Shown here piece by piece: positions 16,383 through 24,346 of a stretch of 40,438 nt of DNA (within the stretch, counting starts at the first letter, position 1; each line of letters starts with the position of its first letter). Below the pieces are notes generated by a model. That model had not been told where the DNA came from. It ran no database searches and saw only the letters and a program-made list of their open reading frames with translations. The stretch is from an uncultured Eisenbergiella sp. (GTDB taxonomy: Bacteria > Bacillota > Clostridia > Lachnospirales > Lachnospiraceae): positions 1-40,438 of the forward strand of contig CANQVD010000034.1 in assembly GCA_947627215.1 (NCBI GenBank), written 5' to 3'. The translations under genes and the position numbers were made by a program.

Positions 16383-18140
16383 ATGGCATACGAGGATATT
16401 AAACAGGTGATCGTGGATGCGGGATGTGCCGCAGACGGACAGCCGGTTCCAAAATTCGGCAGATGGCAGGCGGCGTTTCCCGCAGACAGCCGGGTGAAGC
16501 GGGTGGTCATTGAAGGTCCCTCCGGAGAGCGCAGGGAAAGGCCGGTCTTTACGCACCAGCCGGCAGTGCTCCGGTATGATGTCCATGGGTATGAATGGGT
16601 CGAGCCCCAGGGGGATCCTGTGCTTGCCGTTCGGTTTACGCCGGCCGAGGCCGGCACCTATTTCTATCAGGCCTGGAGCGGGGAAACGCTTTACAGCAGC
16701 GGAAGCTTTGTCTGTGTGGAGGATTTACATCCCGGTTATGTGGAGATCAGCAAAAAGGACCCGCGTTATTTTGCCTATTCCAATGGAACCGCCTGCGTTC
16801 CCATTGGATTGAATCTGACGAGTCCTGAAAAATATCAGCAATCGGCGGGCAGCGAGTTCGCACTTGCGGATCAGACCGGTACTACAGGCTGTATCTGTTA
16901 CCGGCGCTGGTTTGAAAGGCTGGCACAAAACGGCGGCAATTACGCCAGGCTCTGGCTGTCGGATACCTATTTCGATCCGGAATCGGAGACGGCGGGGGAA
17001 ACGGATGCTCTTCGGTATGCCCGTCTGGATCAGGTATTTGCCCTGGCAAGAAAATATCGTATCCGTCTGAAACTCACGCTGGAGCACTTCCGCTATATGT
17101 ATGAGGAAAAAGGAGCGGCCAAAGGACAGAATTATTATCATCTTTTTGCAAAAAAACTCCGGGACGGAAAGACCGGAGAGGCCTGCACCAGCATGGACGA
17201 TTGGTTCCTGAAGGAAAACTGGCAGACTGCCTGGCTGAAAAAACTGGACGGATATCTGGCCCGCTACGGGGACGATCCTGTGGTCATGGCCTGGGAGCTC
17301 TGGAATGAATGCAACTGCTGTACCGTCAGCGATCCGCAGATCGTGGCGGACTGGACGCGGAACACCATCCTCAGGATCAAAGAAAAGTCGCCGGCGAATC
17401 TGGCGGTGAATTCCATTGGCAGTTATGACGCGGACGATCCGCAGAACTGGTGGTATGATGTTTTCAAAAATATGAAGGAAATGGATTATCAACAGGTACA
17501 CCGTTATCTGGATCAGGGGGCGCCCTATGAGATCTGTCATAGGGATCCCTGTGAATTCGTTCCGGATGCCATCCGGCGTATCCGTCGGGACGATAAACCG
17601 GCGATCCTGGCGGAAACCGGCGGTGTCAATGACTGCCACAGCGGTCCCTTCCGTTTTTATTCGATGGATGACCGCGGGATCATTTTCAGTGACTGCACCT
17701 TCGCGGCCTTTTTTGCCGGAGCGGCCGGAACCGGCCAGATGTGGCACTGGGGAGAAGCCTATGTGGATGCAAAGGGGCTGATGTCCCTGTACGGTCCCTT
17801 CGCCCGTATGCTGGAGGGGATTTGTGTGGATGAAGAACGGTTCGTCCCTCGGGATCGGTCCGATTCCGCTGTCTGGTGTCTGATCCTGGCAGGGAAAAAA
17901 CATATTTTGGGGTATCTGCGAAACAAAGAGGATAGCTGGTACAACGTCCTGCGGGATGGAAACAGGCCGCGCCGTCTGGAAAACAGAAGGATCGAGCTGG
18001 ACTGCAGCAGGATAGAAGATAGTTCGATGGAAATATATCAACTGTGGCCCGAGGATCCCGTACTCATGGGACTGGAGGGCACAGAGCTGTGTATCAGAAG
18101 AATGGATTACGGATGTCTGTTTAAGATAGACAGAAGCTGA
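16383..18140 (+). CDS. Cytosolic clan GH-A glycosidase with N-terminal DUF5060-like domain
   Basis: 585 residues without a signal peptide. Residues about 5-112 form a beta-sandwich resembling DUF5060, with ending typical of an immunoglobulin-like module. A TIM barrel follows from about 120 to 480. The acid/base is the Glu of WELWNE (about E309) and the nucleophile the Glu of ILAETGG (about E411), the spacing expected for GH5-like enzymes of clan GH-A. A short beta-rich C-terminal domain completes it. Relatives are annotated as cellulase-like or mannanase-like, mostly untested. Located inside the importer operon, it should cleave the oligosaccharide brought in by the transporter. GAGGAGAG precedes the ATG. 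The family-level call is secure; substrate is unknown. Confidence 0.8.
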   Translation: MAYEDIKQVIVDAGCAADGQPVPKFGRWQAAFPADSRVKRVVIEGPSGERRERPVFTHQPAVLRYDVHGYEWVEPQGDPVLAVRFTPAEAGTYFYQAWSGETLYSSGSFVCVEDLHPGYVEISKKDPRYFAYSNGTACVPIGLNLTSPEKYQQSAGSEFALADQTGTTGCICYRRWFERLAQNGGNYARLWLSDTYFDPESETAGETDALRYARLDQVFALARKYRIRLKLTLEHFRYMYEEKGAAKGQNYYHLFAKKLRDGKTGEACTSMDDWFLKENWQTAWLKKLDGYLARYGDDPVVMAWELWNECNCCTVSDPQIVADWTRNTILRIKEKSPANLAVNSIGSYDADDPQNWWYDVFKNMKEMDYQQVHRYLDQGAPYEICHRDPCEFVPDAIRRIRRDDKPAILAETGGVNDCHSGPFRFYSMDDRGIIFSDCTFAAFFAGAAGTGQMWHWGEAYVDAKGLMSLYGPFARMLEGICVDEERFVPRDRSDSAVWCLILAGKKHILGYLRNKEDSWYNVLRDGNRPRRLENRRIELDCSRIEDSSMEIYQLWPEDPVLMGLEGTELCIRRMDYGCLFKIDRS

Positions 18141-18158
18141 TCCGGGGAGAAGGATGGG

Positions 18159-18950
18159 ATGGATGCGTTGCTGCGATCAAGTGTTTCAAAACAGTTAAAG
18201 GGAAAAACGGCTCTGGTGACGGGCTCCAGTTCCGGGATTGGCCGGGGGATCGCGCTGGAGCTGGCCAAACGAGGGGCCAGGGTGATCGTAACCGGCCGCC
18301 GGGAAGTGGAAATTGCAAATACGGTACAGCAGATCCAGGCTTTCGGAGGTCAGGCCTCGGGCCGGCCGATGGATGTCAGCAGAAAAGAGGAGATCGACGC
18401 GTTTTTCAGGGAGTTGGCCGGACAGGACGGGCTGGATATTTTCTGTAATAATGCCGGTATGACGGTAAAAAAGAAGTTTCTGGAAAACACGCAGGAGGAG
18501 CTGGAGACGATCTGTCGGACCGACCTGATGGGGGCCGTCTACTGTATCCAGAACGCGGCGCGGCTGATGGTGGAGCAGAAACGCGGCGGGAGCATTGTAG
18601 TGATCACCTCCTGCAACGCCTATGCCCCGCTTCCGCATCAGGCCTTTTATTCCTCCGTGAAATGTGCGCTGGAAGGTCTGGTCCGTGCTCTCGCGTGGGA
18701 ACTGCGCCGGGACCGGATCCGGATCAACTGTGTTGCGCCGGGAGCGGTGGAATCCGGCATGACGCCTGCCTCCCGGGAAACGGATCTGTTTGCGCAGGAC
18801 CGGATTCCGATCCCGCGGATCGGACAGCCGGAGGATATCGGAAAGGCGGTGGCGTTTCTGGCATCGGATGAGGCATCCTATATTACCGGGACGTCACTGC
18901 TGGTAGATGGCGGGCTGATCCTGCGGCCAGGGGTTTCAGAGAACTCTTAA
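18159..18950 (+). CDS. SDR-family oxidoreductase, possible sugar dehydrogenase
   Basis: 263 residues, classical short-chain dehydrogenase. The cofactor motif TGSSSGIG lies near residue 22, NNAG near 98, the catalytic Ser in VVITSCNAY near 147 and the YSSVK Tyr/Lys pair near 161-165; the C-terminus ITGTSLLVDGGL is typical. An Arg pair after the second strand (TGRR) suggests NADP(H), by family rule. It is the last gene of the importer operon. Since the co-regulated operon supplies a lactonase, dehydratase and aldolase-like protein, oxidation of a sugar at C1 to its lactone is an attractive role, though keto-acid reduction is also possible. GGGGAGAAGG precedes the ATG. Confidence 0.85.
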   Translation: MDALLRSSVSKQLKGKTALVTGSSSGIGRGIALELAKRGARVIVTGRREVEIANTVQQIQAFGGQASGRPMDVSRKEEIDAFFRELAGQDGLDIFCNNAGMTVKKKFLENTQEELETICRTDLMGAVYCIQNAARLMVEQKRGGSIVVITSCNAYAPLPHQAFYSSVKCALEGLVRALAWELRRDRIRINCVAPGAVESGMTPASRETDLFAQDRIPIPRIGQPEDIGKAVAFLASDEASYITGTSLLVDGGLILRPGVSENS

Positions 18951-19075
18951 GATGTAGGATTTGGAATGAAGGGTGGAAGAATAATCTCCTTTGCCCGATT
19001 GTAACCTGGGTTAATCAGCAGTTGACGATGGCCAGGCCGGACGAATGGGAACAGAATGGAATATCGTAAAGAAAA

Positions 19076-19120
19076 AAAGAACTGTGACATAACGCTGTCA
19101 TGGTTCTTTTGTTATATTGA
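19076..19120 (+). promoter_or_regulatory. Second copy of the WYL dyad operator, before the ABC-2 operon
   Basis: The dyad GAACTGTGACA (19079-19089) and TGTCATGGTTC (19096-19106) and the extended -10 (TG then TATATT at 19113-19118) match the element at 4558 at all but two positions across 45 bases. Sequence outside the element is largely unrelated apart from a short upstream AATATCG. The transcript would begin about 40 bases before the ATPase start. Confidence 0.7.
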
Positions 19121-19165
19121 ACCCAAAGCAAATTGCAGCGACACGCTGGGCTTTGGAGGAAACGT

Positions 19166-20158
19166 ATGGACATCGATGTCAGAGAGATCACCAAGATTTA
19201 CAGAGTATTTGATAAAAAGGAAGGCCTCCGGGCATCCGCGCTGTCCCTGTTTCACAGGGAAATGCGGGAGATACCCGCGCTGCGGGGGATCAGCTTTCAT
19301 ATTGACGGCGGAGAGATCGTGGGTTTTGTGGGAAAAAACGGGTCGGGAAAAACGACGACCATGAAGATACTGGCGGGGCTTCTGTCTCCGACGGCAGGCA
19401 GCGTCCGGATCGATGGGTGGACGCCTTTCGATAAGGATTATGAGTTCCTGAAAAGACTGGGCTTTATCACGGGACAGAAAGGACAACTGCGGCCGGATCT
19501 CCCGGCGGCGGATTCCTTTGACCTGCTGATCTCGATTTACGAGCTGGATCGGACGGAGGCGGAAAAGAGAATCGGGGATCTGGCCGGGGAATTGACGGTG
19601 GAGCATGTTTTATCCCAGCCCGTGCGGCTGCTGTCGCTGGGGCAGCGGATGAAATGCGAGCTGATCGCGTCGCTGCTTCACGGCCCGTCCCTGCTGCTTC
19701 TGGATGAACCGACGCTGGGGCTGGATTTCGCGTCCGCGGAATCGATCCGGCGGATCATTTACAAAGAGGCGAAGGAAAAGGGAACGACGGTCATCCTCAG
19801 CAGCCATATCCTCGATGATATTCAGGAAATATGCGGGCGGATGATCCTGATCGACGCCGGAAGGGTGAAGTTCGACGGCTCTCTGGACGCGTGTTTTCGT
19901 GCCTATGCGAAGCATAAGATCCTGACGGTGCGGACAAAGAAAGATCAGATGGAGCTGGCGAAGCGGATCGCGCCGGATGCCGTCTGCGGGGTCGAAAATA
20001 ACACCGTCAGTTGGGAAATCCCGCGGGAGGAGATGCCGCGCATGGTGGAAAGGATCATGCGGCAGATCGGCGTGGAGGATATCACCGTAAAAGAGCCCTC
20101 CCTCGGGAAGGTGATCGAACGCATTGCGGCCGGAGGAAACCGGGAGGCGGAGAAATGA
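19166..20158 (+). CDS. ABC-2 exporter ATPase, first set
   Basis: 330 residues. Walker A GKNGSGKTTT near residue 55, signature LSLGQRMKCEL, Walker B LLLLDEPTLGLD, H-loop ILSSHILDD, then a C-terminal domain of about 100 residues. The LSLGQRM form of the signature and the domain layout fit ATPases that pair with PF06182 (ABC2_membrane_6) permeases, a group that includes viologen exporters. The start at 19166 follows GGAGG. Its stop overlaps the next start (ATGA). The promoter carries the WYL-type dyad, suggesting control by the regulator at 4729. It is a paralogue of the ATPase at 22552. Confidence 0.9.
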   Translation: MDIDVREITKIYRVFDKKEGLRASALSLFHREMREIPALRGISFHIDGGEIVGFVGKNGSGKTTTMKILAGLLSPTAGSVRIDGWTPFDKDYEFLKRLGFITGQKGQLRPDLPAADSFDLLISIYELDRTEAEKRIGDLAGELTVEHVLSQPVRLLSLGQRMKCELIASLLHGPSLLLLDEPTLGLDFASAESIRRIIYKEAKEKGTTVILSSHILDDIQEICGRMILIDAGRVKFDGSLDACFRAYAKHKILTVRTKKDQMELAKRIAPDAVCGVENNTVSWEIPREEMPRMVERIMRQIGVEDITVKEPSLGKVIERIAAGGNREAEK

Positions 20159-20970
20159 GCGGAAAATATGAGAAATACAGGAAAAATATGTTTCTGGCTC
20201 TGAAAACGGCATATATGTACCGGGAAAATTTTCTGATCAGCGTCGTCATGCGGTTCATCGTAGTCCTGCTCACCCTTTATCTGTGGAAAGCGGTTTATGC
20301 CGGGCGGGATGCGCTGGGGGATTATTCCTTTCTCGAAATGATCCTGTATCTTTTTCTGGCGAACTTCATTTACGGGCTGGGGAACTTTGATGGCTTTTCC
20401 TATGAGCTCGTGGACAGCATCCTGCAGGGAAAGCTGAACAGCGCTCTGCTCCGGCCGGTTTCCTACAGCAGGATGGCTTTTTTTGAGTGCGTCGGGCAGA
20501 AGCTGGTTTATGCGCCGATCGATTTTCTGGCGTACGTCATTCCGTTGGGGGCGGCGGCCGTTTACGGCGGCTGGCGGCTGCGCATGGGTCCGGCGGCGTG
20601 GTGCATGCTCCTGCTGACCTCCGCGGGGGGCGTGCTGACGGGCTTTTTGATCTCGTTCCTGATGGGGATGATCGCGTTTTATGTGGAAAATCCGCGGGTA
20701 TTGATCTTCATCAAGGGAGAGCTGTTCGCCCTGCTGAGCGGCAGTCTGATCCCGCTGGATCTGTTTCCGCAGGGAGTGAGAGCGTTTATCGAAATGCTCC
20801 CCGTGAAATATATCGGATATTACCAAAGCTCGATCCTGCTGGGACATGTGCGTTGGGAGGAATGCGTTTACGACCTGGCGCTTCTGGCCGGGTGGATCCT
20901 CCTGCTGACGCTGCTGGTCCGCCGCCTGTGGAGACTGGCGCTGACAAAATATATCGCGAATGGAGGCTGA
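20155..20970 (+). CDS. ABC-2 family permease (PF06182-like), first set, subunit 1
   Basis: 271 residues with about six membrane segments after a short amphipathic N-terminus (KYRKNMFLALKTAYMYREN, a recurring opening in this family). Conserved traits include the central YELVDSILQGKLNSALLRP and the late region LIPLDLFPQGVRAFIEMLPVKYIGYYQ, which match the ABC2_membrane_6 family. The ATG overlaps the ATPase stop. It should form a heteromeric exporter with the next gene. Substrate unknown; family relatives export cationic compounds. Confidence 0.85.
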   Translation: MSGKYEKYRKNMFLALKTAYMYRENFLISVVMRFIVVLLTLYLWKAVYAGRDALGDYSFLEMILYLFLANFIYGLGNFDGFSYELVDSILQGKLNSALLRPVSYSRMAFFECVGQKLVYAPIDFLAYVIPLGAAAVYGGWRLRMGPAAWCMLLLTSAGGVLTGFLISFLMGMIAFYVENPRVLIFIKGELFALLSGSLIPLDLFPQGVRAFIEMLPVKYIGYYQSSILLGHVRWEECVYDLALLAGWILLLTLLVRRLWRLALTKYIANGG

Positions 20971-20972
20971 CA

Positions 20973-21752
20973 ATGAAATATCTTCGTCTGTTTGGGAAAA
21001 TGGCGGGATTCAACCTGAAGGTGCAAATGCAGTACCGGGTCAACTTCCTGCTGCAACTGCCGTTTCATCTGTCGTGGACGTTGAAGGAAGTCGTTGTGAT
21101 CTTTCTGATGTACCGCTATACGGACCGCATACTCACCTGGGACCGGTACGAGTATATTTTCCTGCTGGGCACCTATTTTGTCGCGGACAGCATTTTTAGC
21201 TGTATTCTGCTCCCCAACCTGTCAAATCTGTCCGCCCAACTGGTGAACGGGACGTTCGACCACATTTTGCTCAAACCGATCGACAGCCAGTTTTATACCA
21301 TGACGTATGAAATGGGCATCGGCGTACTGTTTGCGATGCTCCTGGGATTCGTTCTCGTGATCTGGTCGGGCGTGCGGGTCGGGCTGCCCGCGTCGGCGGG
21401 CAGGGTTTTGGCCTACCTGCTTTTTCTGGTGGCAGGGATCGCGATCTACGGCGCATTGCTATTCATCTGCGCGGTGCCGGTGTTTTGTCTGATACGGATC
21501 GATTATATCCACAATATCTTTCTGTGCATCGCGAATATTTCCCGGAAGCCGCTGGAGGTGTTCCCGGACCTCGTTGTAAAGCTTTTGTATGTGATCCCGG
21601 TCGCTTTCATTTCCTATGTTCCGGCCTGCTGTTATCTGGGAAAGCTGGACCTGAAAGTGGGAGCGGTATCTGTTTTTGCGGCGGCCCTTCTGTGGCGGCT
21701 CGCCCGGGCGCTCTGGAAAATGGGAGTCCGGCGGTATGTGAGCGTGAGCTGA
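20973..21752 (+). CDS. ABC-2 family permease, first set, subunit 2
   Basis: 259 residues, about six membrane segments. The opening RLFGKMAGFNLKVQMQYRVNF and the segment GTFDHILLKPIDSQFY mirror the partner permease and mark the same ABC2_membrane_6 family. GGAGG lies in front of the ATG, which follows the previous stop by two bases. Immediately after its stop is the 217-bp inverted repeat, which probably ends or insulates this transcript. Confidence 0.85.
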   Translation: MKYLRLFGKMAGFNLKVQMQYRVNFLLQLPFHLSWTLKEVVVIFLMYRYTDRILTWDRYEYIFLLGTYFVADSIFSCILLPNLSNLSAQLVNGTFDHILLKPIDSQFYTMTYEMGIGVLFAMLLGFVLVIWSGVRVGLPASAGRVLAYLLFLVAGIAIYGALLFICAVPVFCLIRIDYIHNIFLCIANISRKPLEVFPDLVVKLLYVIPVAFISYVPACCYLGKLDLKVGAVSVFAAALLWRLARALWKMGVRRYVSVS

Positions 21753-21764
21753 AGCCTCGTTAAC

Positions 21765-21981
21765 GCCTCCCTGGCCCGCCCCGCCAAACCGCGCCGCCCG
21801 CCGCCCGCGTGTATTCCTTTTCCGGACACGCTCGCGCTCGAAGAAAAGCGCAGTGGTTCTAAGCTCAGCTTCGTTCTGACGAACTTGCTTCGCTAAGAAC
21901 CAGCGCTTTTCTAACGGTCCGGGAAAATGGAATACACGCGGGCGGCGGGCGGCGCGGTCTGGCGGGGCGGGCCAGGGAGGC
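21765..21981. repeat. 217-bp nested inverted repeat (giant hairpin)
   Basis: Left arm 21765-21826 and right arm 21917-21981 are inverted copies with one internal mismatch and about two small gaps over some 62 bases. The arms are very GC-rich and begin GCCTCCCTGGCC. Inside, AGAAAAGCGC...TGGTTCT (from 21842) and AAGAACCAGCGCTTTTCT (21895-21912) form a second inverted pair, and the centre has a small hairpin around CGTTC...GAACG-like bases. No open reading frame fits. No clear target duplication flanks it. A MITE-like element or a long structured terminator/RNA are the options. Confidence 0.85.
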
Positions 21982-22021
21982 ACGGCATCCTACAGAATGA
22001 AAAGAAAGTGTTTTCATTATC

Positions 22022-22049
22022 TTGACAAAGATAAGAGGAGCGTGATAAT
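22022..22049 (+). promoter_or_regulatory. Sigma-70 type promoter of the MazG-like gene
   Basis: TTGACA at 22022-22027 and GATAAT at 22044-22049 with 16 bases between, about 36 bases before the MazG-like start codon. Confidence 0.6.
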
Positions 22050-22084
22050 GAGAAGGAAAGAGCGAAGCGAACGGAGGCGGCGGG

Positions 22085-22402
22085 ATGAAGGATTTCAGTA
22101 TCGGGGATATGCAGAAAATGCAGATGGAACTGCAGGATCGGTATAAAGGCAGATGGGAGCCGATCTGCCCGGAGACGGGCAAGAACAAAATGCTCTGGAT
22201 GATCTCAGAGATCGGGGAAGTGATTGATATCATCAAAAAGAACGACGATGTCACGGCTCCGGATATCCGAAAGGAACTGGTGGAAGAGCTGGCGGATGTG
22301 CTGATGTTTTACAATGATGTTCTGCTGTGTTACGGGATCACTCCGGATGAGCTGCGGGAAAGTTATATCGCCAAGTTCGAGCGGAATATGCATCGGTGGT
22401 AA
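22085..22402 (+). CDS. MazG-like nucleotide pyrophosphohydrolase
   Basis: 105 residues, the size of a single-domain MazG/dUTPase-like all-helical enzyme. Metal ligands are visible in the order expected: EIGEVID near residue 42 and EELADVLMFYND near 69-80. Such enzymes hydrolyse non-canonical or excess nucleoside triphosphates to monophosphates and pyrophosphate. GGAGG lies 7 bases upstream of the ATG. It sits between two paralogous exporter operons and has its own promoter; whether it is also part of the second operon transcript is open (150 bases to the next start). Confidence 0.8.
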   Translation: MKDFSIGDMQKMQMELQDRYKGRWEPICPETGKNKMLWMISEIGEVIDIIKKNDDVTAPDIRKELVEELADVLMFYNDVLLCYGITPDELRESYIAKFERNMHRW

Positions 22403-22514
22403 CGGTACGGCCGGCCGGAAAATGTCAGGCAATTTCCTTTCGGGGCTGGCCGCGCAGAGCGGTCGGATATGCTTGATGCTGGATTTTTGAAAAAATATGC
22501 GGCGGGGCGCTTGC

Positions 22515-22538
22515 TTTTGCCGCGGGACGGCGGCAAAA
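22515..22538 (+). promoter_or_regulatory. Leader hairpin before the second ABC-2 operon
   Basis: TTTTGCCGC pairs perfectly with GCGGCAAAA around a six-base loop, ending 13 bases before the ATPase start. It has no T-run on the plus strand and covers the approach to the start codon, so it may modulate translation or separate the operon from the MazG-like gene. Confidence 0.4.
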
Positions 22539-22551
22539 CGGAGAAATACCT

Positions 22552-23550
22552 ATGGCAGATTCGATTCAGGTCAGAGACCTGGGGAAAACCTTTTCTTATT
22601 ATGAAAAAGAGGTGGGCATCCGGAGCTCCCTAAAGAATCTGTTCCACCGGGAGAAGCTTCTGAAGACCGCGGTGGACCGGATTTCCTTCGATATCCAGGA
22701 GGGCGGGATCGTGGGTTTTCTGGGACCCAACGGCGCGGGCAAGACGACGACGCTGAAGATGCTGTCCGGGATCCTGGTGCCGACGGAAGGAGCGGCGAAG
22801 GTGCTGGGTTTCACGCCCTGGGAGCGGAAGATCGATTTCAAGCGGCAGATCGCCATCGTGATGGGGCAGAAGAGCCAGCTCTGGTGGGATCTTCCGGCGA
22901 ACGAGACATTTTATTACAATAAATGCATGTATGAGATCGGGGATGCGGAGTACCGGCGGACGCTGGACGAGCTGGTGGAGATGCTGGGCGTACAGGAGGT
23001 GCTGAAGGTGCAGGTGCGCCGTCTTTCGCTGGGGGAGCGGATGAAGATGGAGCTGATCGCATCCCTGCTCCACCACCCCAAAGTGGTGTTTCTGGACGAG
23101 CCCACCATCGGGCTGGATCTGATCTCCCAGCGGAAGATGCGGGAATTCCTGAAGGCTTATCATGAAAAGTACCGCGCCACGGTCATTTTGACCAGTCATT
23201 ACATGCAGGATATCCAGGATCTGTGCAGGCGGGTGATCGTGATCAACCGGGGGACGCTGGTCTATGACGGGGATCTGGCGCAGATCAACCACAGTTTTCA
23301 GAATCGGAAGATCGTGAAGGTCCGGTTCCACAATGATCTGGCGGAGGAGCTGGCACGGCTGGGGCAGGTGCTGGAGGAGAAGGAAGAGGAGATCACGCTG
23401 GAGGCGGAGCGGGAAAATCTTCCGCGGATCACGGAGGAGCTGATGGCGCACGGCGCGGCGGGGGATTTCGTCATCGAGGATATCCCCATCGAGCGGGGCA
23501 TCGAACGGCTGTATGAGAGGAAGGATGGCCGGGAGGATGAGGATGCGTAA
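22552..23550 (+). CDS. ABC-2 exporter ATPase, second set
   Basis: 332 residues, paralogue of the ATPase at 19166. Walker A GPNGAGKTTT near residue 59, Q-loop region VMGQKSQLWWDLP, signature LSLGERMKMEL, Walker B VVFLDEPTIGLD, H-loop ILTSHYMQD and the same C-terminal extension of about 100 residues. The QKSQLWWDLP segment is characteristic of ATPases working with ABC2_membrane_6 permeases. The last codons overlap the start of the next gene. No WYL-type dyad was found directly upstream. Confidence 0.9.
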   Translation: MADSIQVRDLGKTFSYYEKEVGIRSSLKNLFHREKLLKTAVDRISFDIQEGGIVGFLGPNGAGKTTTLKMLSGILVPTEGAAKVLGFTPWERKIDFKRQIAIVMGQKSQLWWDLPANETFYYNKCMYEIGDAEYRRTLDELVEMLGVQEVLKVQVRRLSLGERMKMELIASLLHHPKVVFLDEPTIGLDLISQRKMREFLKAYHEKYRATVILTSHYMQDIQDLCRRVIVINRGTLVYDGDLAQINHSFQNRKIVKVRFHNDLAEELARLGQVLEEKEEEITLEAERENLPRITEELMAHGAAGDFVIEDIPIERGIERLYERKDGREDEDA

Positions 23551-24346
23551 ATACTGGTATGTGTTCAAAATGGCGCTGCAGAGCGCGCTGGAATACCGGG
23601 TGAATTTTTTCCTGAGCCTGATCAGCGACGGATTCCTCGTCATCGTGCAGTGCTGTCTGTGGACGGCGGTGTTCGCCAGCAGCGGACGGGCCGTTATCAA
23701 CGGTTATACCTATCATCAGATGATCCTGTATTCGGTGGCGGCGGGCGTGGTGACGAAGGTGAATTCGGCGGGCGGCTTCCAGAATGAGATTGCGGCGGAC
23801 ATTAAAAACGGGGTGTTCAGCAAGTTCCTGACGCTGCCCACCCGGTATTCGCTGTTCCGCTTTTCCCGGTTTTTCGGGGATAAGGTGATGCAGCTCGTGA
23901 TCGCGGCAGGGATCCTGGCCGTGTTCTTCGGCGTTTACAGGCAGTACGGAACCGTGGAGCTGCCTGTATGGCGGTGCACGGCGTTCCTTTTCGCCTGCCT
24001 GGGGGCCATGGTCATCAATTTCATCCTGTTTTATGCGGTCAGCGCCCTGGCCTTTACCCTGACGGAGGTTTGGGGGATCTTCACCGCAGTCAATCAGGGG
24101 GTGATCCTGCTGGGCGGCGGGATCTTTCCGCTGGATTTTTTCGGGGAAAAGATCGGCGGGGCGTTGCAGCTACTGCCTTTTTCCTATACGCTGTTCTTTC
24201 CGGTGAACATCATCAACGGGCACTTGGGCGCGGCGGAGGCGGCGGAAGGGATCCTGATCCAGCTTTTCTGGATCGGTGTGCTGGCCGCGGCGGCGGGAGC
24301 GGCATGGAAGGGCGGCCTGAAGCGGTATGTGGCTGCAGGAGGATGA
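23543..24346 (+). CDS. ABC-2 family permease, second set, subunit 1
   Basis: 267 residues, about six membrane segments. It opens with RKYWYVFKMALQSALEYRVNF and has GVFSKFLTLPTRYSLFRFSRFFGDK and FPLDFFGEKIGGALQLLPFSY, matching the same family as the first set. ATG at 23543 is preferred because GGGAGG sits six bases upstream; an ATG two codons earlier is also possible. It overlaps the ATPase stop by eight bases. Confidence 0.85.
   Translation: MRKYWYVFKMALQSALEYRVNFFLSLISDGFLVIVQCCLWTAVFASSGRAVINGYTYHQMILYSVAAGVVTKVNSAGGFQNEIAADIKNGVFSKFLTLPTRYSLFRFSRFFGDKVMQLVIAAGILAVFFGVYRQYGTVELPVWRCTAFLFACLGAMVINFILFYAVSALAFTLTEVWGIFTAVNQGVILLGGGIFPLDFFGEKIGGALQLLPFSYTLFFPVNIINGHLGAAEAAEGILIQLFWIGVLAAAAGAAWKGGLKRYVAAGG

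Noticed and set aside
21765-21981. CRISPR-like or rho-independent terminator interpretation of the inverted repeat
   Set aside because: There are no regularly spaced direct repeats, and the arms are far too long and not followed by a T-run.
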